Part shown: positions 33,388 to 44,313 of the stretch, piece by piece
Position numbering within the stretch: the stretch's first letter is position 1
How the letters are laid out: each line of letters begins with the position of its first letter
Source of the DNA: Gloeobacter kilaueensis JS1
GTDB lineage: Bacteria; Cyanobacteriota; Cyanobacteriia; Gloeobacterales; Gloeobacteraceae
NCBI RefSeq assembly: GCF_000484535.1
Contig: NC_022600.1
Span: 3,348,001-3,412,000, forward strand
Length of the DNA stretch: 64,000 bases
Direction: 5' to 3'
Made by a program: the position numbers and the translations under genes
Notes under the pieces: generated by a model
What the model was told of the DNA's origin: nothing
What the model saw: only the letters and a program-made list of their open reading frames with translations
The model's database searches: none

Positions 33388-34821
33388 TCAGCGGGGAGTA
33401 GGTTTCGGAAAGCTGACCAGGCTCGCGTGGCCATTGCTGTCGAGCGACTGGACGCCAAAGAAGTAGTTGTCCTTTGAAAGATTGGGCAGGGTGAAGCTGG
33501 TGGCGGTACCAGTGGACTGGACGTGGTTCCAGAAGGGGGCGGTCGTCTCCCGCCAGACCACCTGATAGCCCACTGCGCCGGGTACAGCCTGCCACTGCAG
33601 CTTCGTATCGTTGCTGAGGCTGCTGTCGATCGTGACGGCTTTGGGAGCGGCGGGGGCCAGGGCGAGGGAGGCGAGGGCAACGGCGTTGACCCGCGCCACC
33701 TGGGCGACGTAGTTAAAGTCTACGAACTGGGGCAGATCGCCGTACTGGATGCCGTCTTTGGTGCGCAGGCGCTGGTGCTGGTGGCGGTAGTCCTCCAGCC
33801 ACTCGGTAAAGCGCACCGCCGGATAGCCGTTCTGCAAAAACGGAATGTGATCGCCTCCCCTTGAGTAGCGGTCCCGCCGCCAGATGGGCTCGACGGTGAT
33901 CCCCGGTACCGTGCGGCCTGCCACCTCCTGAATGTAGCGGGCCAACTGCCGCGAGGGCGCGTCGTTCTCGCCGCCCACCGAGCGGCGCACCTTTGCCTGC
34001 GCTTCGCTCTCGTCGCTGGGCACCCCTTCGGAGAAGACCCGAAGGGCCGGTGGGCCGGTGCGCCCGGCGCTGCTGCCCACGATGTCGTTGGTGATCATCC
34101 CTTCGATCTGGGCACCCTGGGCGCGGTACTGCTCTGCCAGGTGCGCCGAACCGTACAATCCCTGCTCCTCGCCCACGACCGCCGCAAAGACGATCGTGGC
34201 GGGGAAGCGCTCCTTTGCCATCACTCGCGCCAACTCCAGCACCACCGCCACCCCCGAAGCGTCGTCGTCCGCTCCCGGCGCGTCGCTCGTGGCATCGAGC
34301 ACATCCTGGGCGCAGACGCACGAGTCGAGGTGGCCGCTCACCACGTAGATCCGGCCTGGATCGCTGGTGCCGGGCAGGACCGCCAGCACGTTCGTCATCT
34401 GGGTAGGCACCGGCACCCGCGCTGAGACCGGCTGCACGAACGTATCGAGTTTGACCTCCAGCCGCGCCCCACCCTGGCGGGCGGCGCGCTCGAATTCGGA
34501 GTGTACCCAGGCGGTGGCAGGGGCGATCCCCCGATCGGGCGCTGCTTTGGCTGAAAGGGTATGGCGGGTGCCGAAGGAAACGAGCTTGCGAATCGTCGCC
34601 TCGATGCGGCTGGCAGAAATCTCGGAAGTGATCTGCTCCAGCTGGGCGTCCTTCGCCGCAGGAGCCGCCTGGGTTGGGGCAGGGGCGAGCCCCAGAAGAA
34701 CAATCGCTAGCGCCGCCTGCGCGGCCAGCGGGTGAACATTTCGGTTTTGGCCGAGGCGAGCAAATAAAGAATCAAAAGGGCGATACCGGCGAGAAACTGG
34801 GGCCACTGGTTCATGGTGCAT
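33388..34821 (-). CDS. Secreted M28 family zinc aminopeptidase with fibronectin III domain
   Basis: This 477-residue protein has a hydrophobic signal (residues of about 34-52, ending APTQAAPA) after an unusually long basic N-terminal region. The peptidase domain has the two-zinc ligands of family M28: VVSGHLDS, PGADDDASGV, VVGEEQGLYGS and ITNDIVGS. The catalytic Glu-Glu pair is in GEEQ. Residues of about 390-475 form a fibronectin type III module (KLQWQAVPGAVGYQVVWRE). It should trim peptides outside the cytoplasm. Its ATG lies three bases after the accC stop, so translation may be coupled. A 35-codon frame with a membrane helix overlaps its 5' end in another frame. Confidence 0.9.
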   Translation of the reverse strand: MHHEPVAPVSRRYRPFDSLFARLGQNRNVHPLAAQAALAIVLLGLAPAPTQAAPAAKDAQLEQITSEISASRIEATIRKLVSFGTRHTLSAKAAPDRGIAPATAWVHSEFERAARQGGARLEVKLDTFVQPVSARVPVPTQMTNVLAVLPGTSDPGRIYVVSGHLDSCVCAQDVLDATSDAPGADDDASGVAVVLELARVMAKERFPATIVFAAVVGEEQGLYGSAHLAEQYRAQGAQIEGMITNDIVGSSAGRTGPPALRVFSEGVPSDESEAQAKVRRSVGGENDAPSRQLARYIQEVAGRTVPGITVEPIWRRDRYSRGGDHIPFLQNGYPAVRFTEWLEDYRHQHQRLRTKDGIQYGDLPQFVDFNYVAQVARVNAVALASLALAPAAPKAVTIDSSLSNDTKLQWQAVPGAVGYQVVWRETTAPFWNHVQSTGTATSFTLPNLSKDNYFFGVQSLDSNGHASLVSFPKPTPR

Positions 34822-34824
34822 GGG

Positions 34825-36174
<1,350 letters not shown>

Positions 36175-36399
36175 AAAAAGGTCCGCCCTGACGGCTGCTT
36201 CAGCGGATAATCTTAACACGCGCGGCCTTTCAATTCTGGCGGTATAGACGACCTCCTCCAGTCGGAAGAACCTGCGCGGTCGCTGGCAAGCCGGCTTTCC
36301 TACCGGGGCGAGAGGTAAAAAGTAGTCGATGATCCCGAATATAGGAGCGGGGCCGCACCGGTTCGGCTGTCGCTGAGTGCCCCTTAGCAGGAAAGTTCA

Positions 36400-38262
36400 G
36401 TGGACGAGCACGAGCACAGGGATCAAAAACAGCTGGAGGCGCAGATCGAGCAGTACCGCCATGAACTGCAGCGTCTCAAAACGATCGAGAGCCGCTACCT
36501 CGCCGCAAACGCCGAATGCGAGCGCCTGAGGGAGCAGCAACAGGCAGCGGCTGAACGATCGACGCTGCTGGGGCGCGCCGCTGCTATTCTCGCGTCCTCG
36601 TTTGACTACCAGGCGACGCTGGCGGCGATGGGCCAGCTGGTGGTGAGCTACCTGGCCGATTACTGCATCGTCGATCTGATCGAGGAGGACCGGACGGTGC
36701 GCCGTCAGATTATTGCCAACGTCGAACCCAGGACGCTGGAATTGGCCTGGGAAGTCGAGCGGCGCTATCCTTTTGATCCGAACGCGCTCTACGGTCCGCC
36801 GCGCGTCGTCCGCACCCGTCTGCCTGAGATCGTGCCGGTGGTGGCGGACTGGGTAGTGGCGGTCTACGCCCAGGACGATGGGCACCTGCAGCTGTTGCGC
36901 CGCTTTGGCCTGCGCTCATACCTGTGCGTGCCGCTCATCGCCGGAGAAAAAACCCTCGGTGCTTTGACTTTTGTGCTCGCCCATACCGAGCGCCACTACA
37001 ACAGCGCCGATTTGACCCTGGCGCAGCAACTGGCGGAGCGGGCAGCCCAGGCGATCGTCAATGCCCGGCTGCACCGGGCCGAACAGACAGCCCGCGCCGA
37101 GGCCCAGGCCGCCAACCGGACAAAAGACGAGTTTCTCGCTGCCCTCAGCCACGAACTGCGCACCCCACTCAATTCGATCATCGGCTTCTCGCAGCTGCTG
37201 CGGCGGGGGCGCTTCAACCCGGCGGCGATTGCCCGCGCCACCGAGGCCATCGAGCGCAATGGCCGCCTGCAGGCGCAGCTGATCGACGATCTGCTCGATG
37301 TCTCCTGCATGTTGCGCGGGCAGATCCAGCTGCAGCGGCAGAACGTCGATCTCAAGGCGATCGTCGAAAATGTTTTAGCTGTCGTGCGCCCAGAAATTCG
37401 CAGCCGGGGTCTGACGCTCAAGACGCGCATTGCCCGCCAGTTGCCTGCCGTCGAAGGAGATCCGCGTCGGCTGCGGCAGATCTTCTGGAACTTGATCTCC
37501 AATGCGATCAAATTTACGCCGGATGGCGGCAGCATCCTCGTCCAGCTCAAGAGCACCGATGGTCATATCTGCCTGAGTGTCCGCGATACCGGCGTCGGCA
37601 TCGAAGCGGATTTTCTGCCGCACCTGTTTGAAATTTTTCGGCAGGCAGATGGCACTGCGACCCGCCGCCACGGTGGCCTCGGGCTGGGTTTGAGCCTGGT
37701 CCGCCACCTTATCGAGTTGCACGGCGGCAAGATCGAGGTCGAGAGCGCCGGGATCGATCAGGGCAGCTGCTTTACTGTCCGTCTGCCGGAGATAGAAAGC
37801 CAGGCAAAAAGCTGCCCGATTCGCCTGCCTGCGGCCAATCCTTCTGCCCTGGCCGGACTGCGGGTGCTGGTCGTCCTTGAACACGCCGCCCTCGCCCACA
37901 CCCTGCAAAACGCCCTGATTGCCCAGGGAGCGACCGTTCAGCCCGCTGCCTCGATTCAGGAGGCGATGGATTTTATCGAAACCTTCCGGCCCGACATCCT
38001 GGTGAGCGATGTTATCTCCCGAGACAACCAGTCGGCGGGCCGCTTCGCGCTGGTGCGCAAGCTCGATGAGCGCGAGGAGTGCTTCTCTGCCCCCGACACC
38101 GAATTGAACACCACCTCGATCACCCGTCGGTTGTTATTTGCCGACTTTGCGATCCGGATGGCCCTGCCCCAGCAACCGGACGATCTGGCCCGCGAAGTGA
38201 TGCGCCTCGCTGGCCGCCCCGCCCCGCCCCTGCCAGGTGAGCAGCCCCATCCGCAAGCGTGA
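36400..38262 (+). CDS. GAF-domain hybrid histidine kinase with degenerate receiver
   Basis: This 620-residue cytosolic protein has a coiled coil (1-50), a GAF domain (about 55-225), a HisKA dimerisation helix with the phospho-His in ALSHELRTPLNSIIGFSQLL (about 245-265), and a HATPase domain with NLISNAIKFTPDGG, VRDTGVGIEADF and HGGLGLGLSL. A C-terminal receiver-like module starts LRVLVVLEHAALAH, where the usual acidic pair is missing, although DILVSD keeps a candidate phosphoacceptor Asp. It starts at a GTG with AGGAAAG. The ligand sensed by the GAF domain is unknown. Confidence 0.92.
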   Translation: MDEHEHRDQKQLEAQIEQYRHELQRLKTIESRYLAANAECERLREQQQAAAERSTLLGRAAAILASSFDYQATLAAMGQLVVSYLADYCIVDLIEEDRTVRRQIIANVEPRTLELAWEVERRYPFDPNALYGPPRVVRTRLPEIVPVVADWVVAVYAQDDGHLQLLRRFGLRSYLCVPLIAGEKTLGALTFVLAHTERHYNSADLTLAQQLAERAAQAIVNARLHRAEQTARAEAQAANRTKDEFLAALSHELRTPLNSIIGFSQLLRRGRFNPAAIARATEAIERNGRLQAQLIDDLLDVSCMLRGQIQLQRQNVDLKAIVENVLAVVRPEIRSRGLTLKTRIARQLPAVEGDPRRLRQIFWNLISNAIKFTPDGGSILVQLKSTDGHICLSVRDTGVGIEADFLPHLFEIFRQADGTATRRHGGLGLGLSLVRHLIELHGGKIEVESAGIDQGSCFTVRLPEIESQAKSCPIRLPAANPSALAGLRVLVVLEHAALAHTLQNALIAQGATVQPAASIQEAMDFIETFRPDILVSDVISRDNQSAGRFALVRKLDEREECFSAPDTELNTTSITRRLLFADFAIRMALPQQPDDLAREVMRLAGRPAPPLPGEQPHPQA

Positions 38263-38314
38263 CGGATCGGCAGGAACAGGGGACAATTTTGTGCGTGGTA
38301 CAAGGAGAGTCCCG

Positions 38315-38767
38315 ATGGCAACCTCTGACTTTGACGGCGTCTTTAGTAGCAGTGCAACCATTCCGGACGAGCTGACCTTCAAGGAAGCTGTCCTTGCCAT
38401 CAGCGCCCTGGTGATGTGGAGCGATGGCCAGATAAAAACCGAGGAACTCGATACGATGTCCGCTTTTTTGATGGACAAGAGCTTCGATATGGAGGCGATG
38501 AAGCAGGCCAGCATCAAAGTCAGCCAGATTTACTACGCGGACGGACCGGGGGCGCTCTTTAACGCGGCAAAAAAAGTGCTCAACGCTCCCCAGCGAGAGA
38601 CTGCCTTCGAGCTTGCGATCAAGACGGCCCTGGCCGACCAGGAAGTGGCCCAGCAAGAAAGAGATTACGTTTCAGCTCTGGCAAAGGCGCTCGATATTCC
38701 TGCCAAAATATCCCAGCAGATCATCGCCGAGTACACCGGCGGCAAACCGGAGTTGTTCAACAGCTGA
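38315..38767 (+). CDS. TerB-like helical protein
   Basis: This 150-residue protein has the TerB-type helical pattern: LTFKEAVLAISALVMWSDGQ with the conserved D-G, an acidic helix EELDTMSAFLM, and later ETAFELAIKTALADQEVAQQE and YVSALAKALDI. TerB-like domains appear in tellurite-resistance and metal-responsive membrane-stress proteins; in isolation the role is unknown. The ATG at 38315 has GGAG at good spacing; the frame is open further upstream but lacks family support. It is convergent with guaA. Confidence 0.75.
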   Translation: MATSDFDGVFSSSATIPDELTFKEAVLAISALVMWSDGQIKTEELDTMSAFLMDKSFDMEAMKQASIKVSQIYYADGPGALFNAAKKVLNAPQRETAFELAIKTALADQEVAQQERDYVSALAKALDIPAKISQQIIAEYTGGKPELFNS

Positions 38768-38816
38768 AAACGGCGCTGCTTCCAGTGCCACTGGGACGGG
38801 CTTGAAGTGTCGGAAA

Positions 38817-40454
38817 TTACTCCCACTCGATCGTGCCGGGGGGCTTGGAGGTGATGTCGTAGACGACCCGGTTCACCCCCGGCACCTCGTTGACGATCCG
38901 GTTGGAGATCTGTTCGAGCAGGTCGTAGGGCACCCGCGCCCAATCGGCGGTCATGCCGTCCTCGCTGGTGACAAAGCGGAGGGCGACGGCGTAGGCGTAG
39001 GTGCGCCGATCGCCCATCACTCCCACCGATTTGACCGGCAGAAGCACCGCGAACGATTGCCAGTAGTCGTTGTAGCGCCCGGAGCGGTTCACTTCCTGGC
39101 GCAAAATAAAGTCCGCTTCGCGGAGGATCTCGACTTTATCTCGGGTGAGTTCTCCCAGCACGCGGATGGCGAGTCCCGGCCCCGGAAAGGGCTGGCGCTG
39201 AACGATCTCGTCGGGGACACCCAGGTTGCGGCCCACCTGGCGCACTTCGTCTTTAAATAGACGGCGCAACGGCTCGATGAGCTTGAAGCGCAAATTTTCG
39301 GGTAGTCCCCCGACGTTGTGGTGCGACTTGATCTTGACGGCCACCCGCTCGCCGGTCTTGGGATCGATATTTTCGCCCGCCGACTCGATGATGTCGGGAT
39401 AGAGCGTGCCCTGGGCCAGATAGTCGAAGGGACCGAGCCGCTGCGACTCGCTCTCGAAGACCTGGATAAATTCGTCGCCGATAATCTTGCGCTTGTGCTC
39501 GGGATCGCTCACTCCCTGCAGGCGGGCGATGAAGCGCTCGCTGGCATCGACGTAGACCACCGGGATCGCAAATTGTTCTTTGAAGAGTTTGACGAGGCGC
39601 TCGGGCTCGTTTTTGCGCATGAAGCCCTGGTCGATAAACATGCAGGTGAGCTGATCGCCGATTGCCCGGTGCAACAAAAAGGCGAGGGTCGAAGAATCGA
39701 CGCCCCCCGACAGTGCCAGCAATACCCGCTTGTCGCCGACGCGGGCGCGCACCTCGCGCACGGCCTCCTCGATAAAGGTGGCTGTCGTCCACTCCGGCTC
39801 ACAGCCGCAGATGTGGTAGACGAAGTTGCGCAACAGGGCCATGCCGCCCAGGGAATGGACCACTTCTGGATGGAACTGGACGCCGTAGAGGTGGCGGCGA
39901 TGGTGGGCGATCGCCGCGCAGGGAGTGTTGTCGGTGTGGGCAAGTCGCTCGAAACCCGCCGGAACGCTGATTACCGAGTCGGCGTGGCTCATCCACATCG
40001 TCGTGCCGTCCTCGACGTTGGTGAGCAGGTCGGTCGGATCGTCGATATAGAGCGACGCCTTACCGTACTCGGCCCGCTCGGCCCGCTCGACGTTGCCGCC
40101 CAACTGCTGGACCATCAGCTGCATCCCGTAGCAGACCCCGAGAATCGGAATTCCCAACTCCCAGAGGGCCGGATCGCATTTGGGGGCGTACTCCTCGTAG
40201 ACCGAACTGGGACCGCCGGAAAGAATGATCCCGCGCGGACGGAGGCGCTGCAACTGGGCGATCGGCGTCTGGTAACTCAGCACCTCAGAGTAAACTTTTG
40301 TCTCGCGGATCCGGCGGGCAATCAACTCCGAGTACTGGGAACCAAAATCGAGAATAGCGATCATCTCGCGGCTGAGATCGGCGCTATCGGCAGCGCTCGC
40401 GGTACTCGTCTCTTCCGCAGTCGTCCGGGTGGCGGACAAAGGGCCGGTTGTCAT
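38817..40454 (-). CDS. guaA: GMP synthase (glutamine-hydrolysing)
   Basis: GuaA converts XMP to GMP using glutamine and ATP. The 545-residue protein has a class I amidotransferase domain (GVCYGMQ with the catalytic Cys, [11 protein letters not shown] with the His), an ATP-pyrophosphatase domain ([18 protein letters not shown]) and the C-terminal dimerisation region ending KPPGTIEWE. The first 30 residues are Ser/Thr/Ala-rich and variable; the conserved part starts near [11 protein letters not shown], where an internal ATG could also serve. It is preceded on its strand by nanE and a small membrane gene. Confidence 0.96.
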   Translation of the reverse strand: MTTGPLSATRTTAEETSTASAADSADLSREMIAILDFGSQYSELIARRIRETKVYSEVLSYQTPIAQLQRLRPRGIILSGGPSSVYEEYAPKCDPALWELGIPILGVCYGMQLMVQQLGGNVERAERAEYGKASLYIDDPTDLLTNVEDGTTMWMSHADSVISVPAGFERLAHTDNTPCAAIAHHRRHLYGVQFHPEVVHSLGGMALLRNFVYHICGCEPEWTTATFIEEAVREVRARVGDKRVLLALSGGVDSSTLAFLLHRAIGDQLTCMFIDQGFMRKNEPERLVKLFKEQFAIPVVYVDASERFIARLQGVSDPEHKRKIIGDEFIQVFESESQRLGPFDYLAQGTLYPDIIESAGENIDPKTGERVAVKIKSHHNVGGLPENLRFKLIEPLRRLFKDEVRQVGRNLGVPDEIVQRQPFPGPGLAIRVLGELTRDKVEILREADFILRQEVNRSGRYNDYWQSFAVLLPVKSVGVMGDRRTYAYAVALRFVTSEDGMTADWARVPYDLLEQISNRIVNEVPGVNRVVYDITSKPPGTIEWE

Positions 40455-40523
40455 GGCGTCTGTCGGCGATGGGTTGTTATTCAGGACATCATAGCGACTG
40501 ATTGGCTCGATTGTGGAAGGGCA

Positions 40524-41225
40524 CTACGCTTCTGTCTGCATCGTGGGCGACACCCTTCCGGCAAAGTGGGCAAATTCGCGCACGCGCACATCCAGCCCGG
40601 TAAGGGCGGTGCCGACGACGACCACCCTTGCGCCACAGGATCGAGCCAGAGCCACCTGGGCAGGACTTTTGACGCCTCCCTCGCACCAGACCGGGACGCT
40701 GAGATCCGGCGCGAGGGCCGCCACCAGGTCGAGGGCCGGTAGCGGGGTGCCGTGGGTCATCTCGGTGTAGCCGCAGAGGGTGGTAGCGACGATATCTGCC
40801 CCCAGTCGGGCGGCGGCTATTCCTTCGGCGCGGGTGGCGACATCGGCAAGGACTGGTTTTTGGAGTTCTGTCCAAATGCGTGCGATCAGATCGCCCAGTT
40901 GTTCACCGTTCGGGCGCTCGCGGTCGGTCGCATCGATGGCGACGATATCCGCTCCGCTCAGCGCCACCGCCTGGGCATCGGCGAAGGTGGGCGTGATGTA
41001 GACGGCACTATCCGGATACGTCCGCTTCCAGAGGCCGACGATGGGCCGATTCACCCGTCCGCGCACCGCCTGGATGTGGGCGGGCGATTCGATGCGCACC
41101 CCAACCGCCCCCCCCAGGCAGGCGGCTTCGGCCATCGCCGCAATTACCGGCGGCGCGTGCAGGGGCGAGGTGGCGGGAGCCTGGCAGGAGACGATGAGCC
41201 CTTCTAGCAGCGCCAGTTCGCTCAT
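40524..41225 (-). CDS. nanE: N-acetylmannosamine-6-phosphate 2-epimerase
   Basis: NanE interconverts ManNAc-6-P and GlcNAc-6-P in amino-sugar metabolism. The 233-residue TIM barrel has GLIVSCQAP at the first strand, VGLWKRTYPDSAVYITPT, VAIDATDRERP and the phosphate-binding late strand GGVKSPAQVALA, all NanE-like. No sialic acid genes are adjacent, so the role may be cell-wall sugar recycling (inference). Its start overlaps the stop of the small membrane gene by four bases (ATGA). Confidence 0.92.
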   Translation of the reverse strand: MSELALLEGLIVSCQAPATSPLHAPPVIAAMAEAACLGGAVGVRIESPAHIQAVRGRVNRPIVGLWKRTYPDSAVYITPTFADAQAVALSGADIVAIDATDRERPNGEQLGDLIARIWTELQKPVLADVATRAEGIAAARLGADIVATTLCGYTEMTHGTPLPALDLVAALAPDLSVPVWCEGGVKSPAQVALARSCGARVVVVGTALTGLDVRVREFAHFAGRVSPTMQTEA

Positions 41226-41653
41226 CTATGCCCGGCGAGCGGCAGAACGACAGCGACCGGAGCCCCCTGGGCTGCACTCGTCTTTTTGCGCTGGTCGCGG
41301 GGCACGTAGACGAGGGCGATGTAGACCAGAATTGCAATCATGACCAAGAAGGTGATCGTGTTGAAGATCCCGGCCCGGTACTGGAAGGCGATGTAGGCCC
41401 AGAGCCAGGGAAAGCGGCCTGCCAGGTGCGCTCTCAAGTTTTCGTCAGAACCGCCCTCGATCGGTCCTTGCGGGTAATCTTTGATGAGCAGCTGCCTTGC
41501 AAGATCCCGCGTGCCGCCGCTCAACTGCACCCACATGTTATAGTCGCCTACCAGTCCCTTGCGCGCTTCGACCATCTGCTCGTCGTCGGTGGTCAACCAG
41601 GCGGGATCGGCCCGGTAAGAAAAAGACGGCTGCTCCGATTCGTTCTGCTGCAT
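41222..41653 (-). CDS. Single-pass membrane protein, unrecognised, coupled to nanE
   Basis: This 143-residue protein has a soluble N-terminal part of about 95 residues, with DDEQMVEARKGLVGDYNMWV and LRAHLAGRFPWLWAYIAF. One membrane helix (TITFLVMIAILVYIALVYVP) and a short basic cytosolic tail follow. I chose the ATG at 41653, which has CAGGGACAGT upstream. The stop overlaps the nanE start. I do not recognise a family. It diverges from trpA. Confidence 0.7.
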   Translation of the reverse strand: MQQNESEQPSFSYRADPAWLTTDDEQMVEARKGLVGDYNMWVQLSGGTRDLARQLLIKDYPQGPIEGGSDENLRAHLAGRFPWLWAYIAFQYRAGIFNTITFLVMIAILVYIALVYVPRDQRKKTSAAQGAPVAVVLPLAGHR

Positions 41654-41755
41654 ACTGTCCCTGAAAGGCAAGCGCTGCCCCAGCTTGAAGCTCTACAGTC
41701 AACGTTAACATCAATATTGTCGCCGGACACTGACCACCTGAATGGGAGAATTTTC

Positions 41756-42580
41756 GTGAGCACCATCGCCGCTGGCCGGATTGCCCGCCGCTTCGCCGAA
41801 CTGCGCGCCCGCCGGGAGGTTGCCTTCCTCCCCTTTGTGACCGCAGGCGACCCGGACCTCCAGACGACTGCCCAGGCGCTGATCGCCCTCGATCAAAGCG
41901 GCGCAGACATTCTTGAACTCGGCGTGCCCTACTCGGATCCGCTCGCCGATGGCCCGGTGATCCAGGCCGCCGCTACCCGCGCTCTGGCGCGAGGAACCAC
42001 CTTGAGCGCCGTGCTCGCCCTGCTCGCCCAGCTCAGCGGGCAGTTGCAGGCTCCAGTAATCGTTTTTACGTACTTTAATCCGATTCTGGCTATGGGTATA
42101 GAAACCTTCGTCGAGCAACTGGCGGCGAGCGGGGCCGGCGGTCTGCTGGTGCCGGATCTGCCCGTCGAAGAAGGCGAGGTGCTGCAGCGCGCCGCCCACA
42201 GCCAGGGGCTGGACATTATCTGGCTCGCTGCTCCCACCAGCCCCCCCGATCGCCTGCGGCAGATCGCCGCTGCCACCACCGGTTTTATCTATCTGGTAAG
42301 CACTACCGGCGTCACCGGACGCCGCGAGCAGGTCGCAGGCACATTGCGCTCCTCGCTCGCCCAACTGCGCACCCTCACTACCCACCCGATCGCCGTCGGC
42401 TTCGGCATCGCGAGTGTCGAACAGGCCCGCGAAGTGGCCACCCTCGGGGCCGACGGCGTCGCCGTGGGCTCCGCCATCGTCCAGCTGCTTGCCGAAACCC
42501 CGGCCCCGGAACGGCTTGCGAAACTCACAGCCTTCTGCCAGCAACTCAAGCAGGGCAGTCAAACCAATGTGACAAAATAA
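41756..42580 (+). CDS. trpA: Tryptophan synthase alpha chain
   Basis: TrpA cleaves indole-3-glycerol phosphate and channels indole to TrpB. The 274-residue barrel has FLPFVTAGDPDLQTT (catalytic Glu replaced by the family's own later Glu in ADILELGVPYSDPLADGPVI, which carries E and D of the active site), GGLLVPDLPVEE and the phosphate site VGFGIASVEQAREV. It starts at a GTG (41756) with GGGAG eight bases upstream. The longer upstream frame is antisense to the neighbouring gene and was set aside. An intrinsic terminator lies 72 bases after the stop. Confidence 0.96.
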   Translation: MSTIAAGRIARRFAELRARREVAFLPFVTAGDPDLQTTAQALIALDQSGADILELGVPYSDPLADGPVIQAAATRALARGTTLSAVLALLAQLSGQLQAPVIVFTYFNPILAMGIETFVEQLAASGAGGLLVPDLPVEEGEVLQRAAHSQGLDIIWLAAPTSPPDRLRQIAAATTGFIYLVSTTGVTGRREQVAGTLRSSLAQLRTLTTHPIAVGFGIASVEQAREVATLGADGVAVGSAIVQLLAETPAPERLAKLTAFCQQLKQGSQTNVTK

Positions 42581-42651
42581 TAAGTAATTGAGAAAAGTGG
42601 CGACAGAAAAAAGCAATGCCGTGTATTCTCGGCAGCAGAGGGAAACACGAC

Positions 42652-42707
42652 AGAGCTCAGTCGGGATGTGTGTCCGATATCCAGGGGGGAACTGAGCTCT
42701 TTTTTTC
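42652..42707 (+). terminator. Intrinsic terminator after trpA
   Basis: AGAGCTCAGT (42652-42661) and ACTGAGCTCT (42691-42700) form a perfect 10-bp stem, followed by seven T residues (42701-42707). The 29-base loop can fold further (GGAT with ATCC). A smaller hairpin, GCCG with CGGC, lies just upstream near 42618-42633. The direction fits trpA; on the other strand there is no T-run for pepA. Confidence 0.85.
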
Positions 42708-42735
42708 TGCGTTTTCCCACCGCCAATTGGATGTA

Positions 42736-44238
42736 CTACTGAGCGAGGACAAAGCGCACCAGGGTGCGCACGCCAAAGCCGGTGCCACCCCGGTTGAGGT
42801 AGCCGCGCTGCTTTTCAGTCCAGACCGGACCGGCGATGTCGAGGTGGACCCAGGGGGTCTTCTCGACGAACTGCTTGAGAAAGAGGGCAGCGGTGATCGT
42901 GCCACCGTCCCGTGAGCCGGTGTTGCGCATGTCGGCCACCACCGACTTCATGTTCTCGAAGTAGGTGTCCTCCATCGGCAGGGGCCAGAATTTTTCGCCG
43001 CTCGCCTCACCGGCGGCGCGCACCTGGGAGGCGAGTTCGTCGTTCGGCGACAACAGACCGGCGATGTCGTTGCCCAGGGCGACGACGCAGGCACCGGTGA
43101 GGGTGGCCAGATCGACGATCGCATCGACCCCCAGCTTCTCAGCAAAGACCAGAGCGTCGGCCAGGGTGAGGCGGCCCTCGGCGTCGGTGTTATCGACCTC
43201 GATCGTCTTGCCGTTAGAGGCGGTGAGGATGTCTCCGGGGTGGATGGCGTGGCCGGAGACCATGTTCTCGGTGGCAGCGACGATAAAATGCACTTCGACA
43301 TTCGGTTTGAGCTGGGCGAGGGCGCGGGCTGCACCGAGGGCTGCCGCTGCGCCGCCCATGTCGATCTTCATCAGTTCCATGCCCTTGGCGGGCTTGATCG
43401 ACAGACCGCCGGAATCAAAAGTCAGGCCCTTGCCGATAATCGCAAGCCGCTTGCGGGGGGTACCCTCGGCAGGTTTGTAGGTGAGGTGGATAAATTTGGG
43501 CGGCATGTCCGATCCTTGCGCCACCCCGAGGTAAGCGCCCATCCCCAGCCGCTCGCAGTCTTCTTTTTCGAGAATTTCGCTTGTGAGGCCGCCGGCGTCG
43601 GCGATCGCCTGGGCCTGCTCCGCCAGGTAGGTAGGCGTCACGTAATTGGCCGGAGCGGAGACCAGTTCGCGGGCAAAGATCGTGCCCTCGGCGAGGATGT
43701 TGCCCTTGCGGATCGCCGCCTCGAAGTCGGCTTCGCCGCCGACAATCAAGCTCACTTTCGCAAGTTTATTTTCGCTGCCGTTGCCCTCGCCGTCGCCATT
43801 TTTTTTGTGCGAGCGGAAGCGGGCGTCGGTGTGCAGGGCGAGGCACAAACCTTCGACGATAGCCTCGACACTCGCGAGTTCATCGTCCCCTGCAGGGGGT
43901 ATCCAGACTCCGGCGCTCGCCGCCTTGATGGCCTTGAGGGCGCGGGCTCCCTCGCCCACCGCCTGGCGCAGCGCTTCGAGGGTGTACTTCGAGCGCTCCC
44001 CCAGGCCGACGAGCACCACCTTGCGCACCGAGGCGGCACTACCGACGCGGACGCTCAATTTCTGGCGGGGTTTGGGCTTGAATTCTTCTTCGGCGATGAC
44101 TTCGAGCACCACCTGGGCGGCAACCGGATCGAGAGCGCTCAACACCTCCGCCGGAGCCGGTCCATCCTGGAACAGCCCCACCAGCAGAGCGTCTCCCCGA
44201 TAGTCGCCTGGGGTGATCCGGACTGCTTCAAATTCCAT
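42736..44238 (-). CDS. pepA: Leucyl aminopeptidase (M17)
   Basis: This 500-residue cytosolic zinc aminopeptidase has the M17 signatures: [19 protein letters not shown] with metal-binding Lys and Asp, [16 protein letters not shown], and the catalytic motif [31 protein letters not shown] follows. I chose the ATG at 44238, which has GGGAGG upstream; the frame opens ten codons earlier. The N-terminal domain (macro-like) is present, so the enzyme is full length. It is convergent with trpA across a terminator. Confidence 0.95.
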   Translation of the reverse strand: MEFEAVRITPGDYRGDALLVGLFQDGPAPAEVLSALDPVAAQVVLEVIAEEEFKPKPRQKLSVRVGSAASVRKVVLVGLGERSKYTLEALRQAVGEGARALKAIKAASAGVWIPPAGDDELASVEAIVEGLCLALHTDARFRSHKKNGDGEGNGSENKLAKVSLIVGGEADFEAAIRKGNILAEGTIFARELVSAPANYVTPTYLAEQAQAIADAGGLTSEILEKEDCERLGMGAYLGVAQGSDMPPKFIHLTYKPAEGTPRKRLAIIGKGLTFDSGGLSIKPAKGMELMKIDMGGAAAALGAARALAQLKPNVEVHFIVAATENMVSGHAIHPGDILTASNGKTIEVDNTDAEGRLTLADALVFAEKLGVDAIVDLATLTGACVVALGNDIAGLLSPNDELASQVRAAGEASGEKFWPLPMEDTYFENMKSVVADMRNTGSRDGGTITAALFLKQFVEKTPWVHLDIAGPVWTEKQRGYLNRGGTGFGVRTLVRFVLAQ

Positions 44239-44313
44239 ATCTGCCTCCCTCGTTTTTCTTCTCTTCAAATTAACCTGCGGGATACAGTTGAAGCGACGCG
44301 GCTGGCATGGGCG

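Noticed and set aside
36175-36399. Possible tRNA or RNA gene in the accC / histidine kinase gap
   Set aside because: There is a local hairpin (GCCGG with CCGGGGC) but no cloverleaf, anticodon arm or CCA-type end. The gap probably holds two divergent promoters.
39318-40742. A 474-codon plus-strand frame
   Set aside because: It is antisense to guaA, where both active sites are intact, and it continues over the nanE start. High GC makes such shadow frames common.
43240-44313. N-terminal extension of the dockerin gene frame by 358 codons
   Set aside because: This part is antisense to pepA and unlike a secreted protein. A signal peptide begins exactly at the ATG at 44314.
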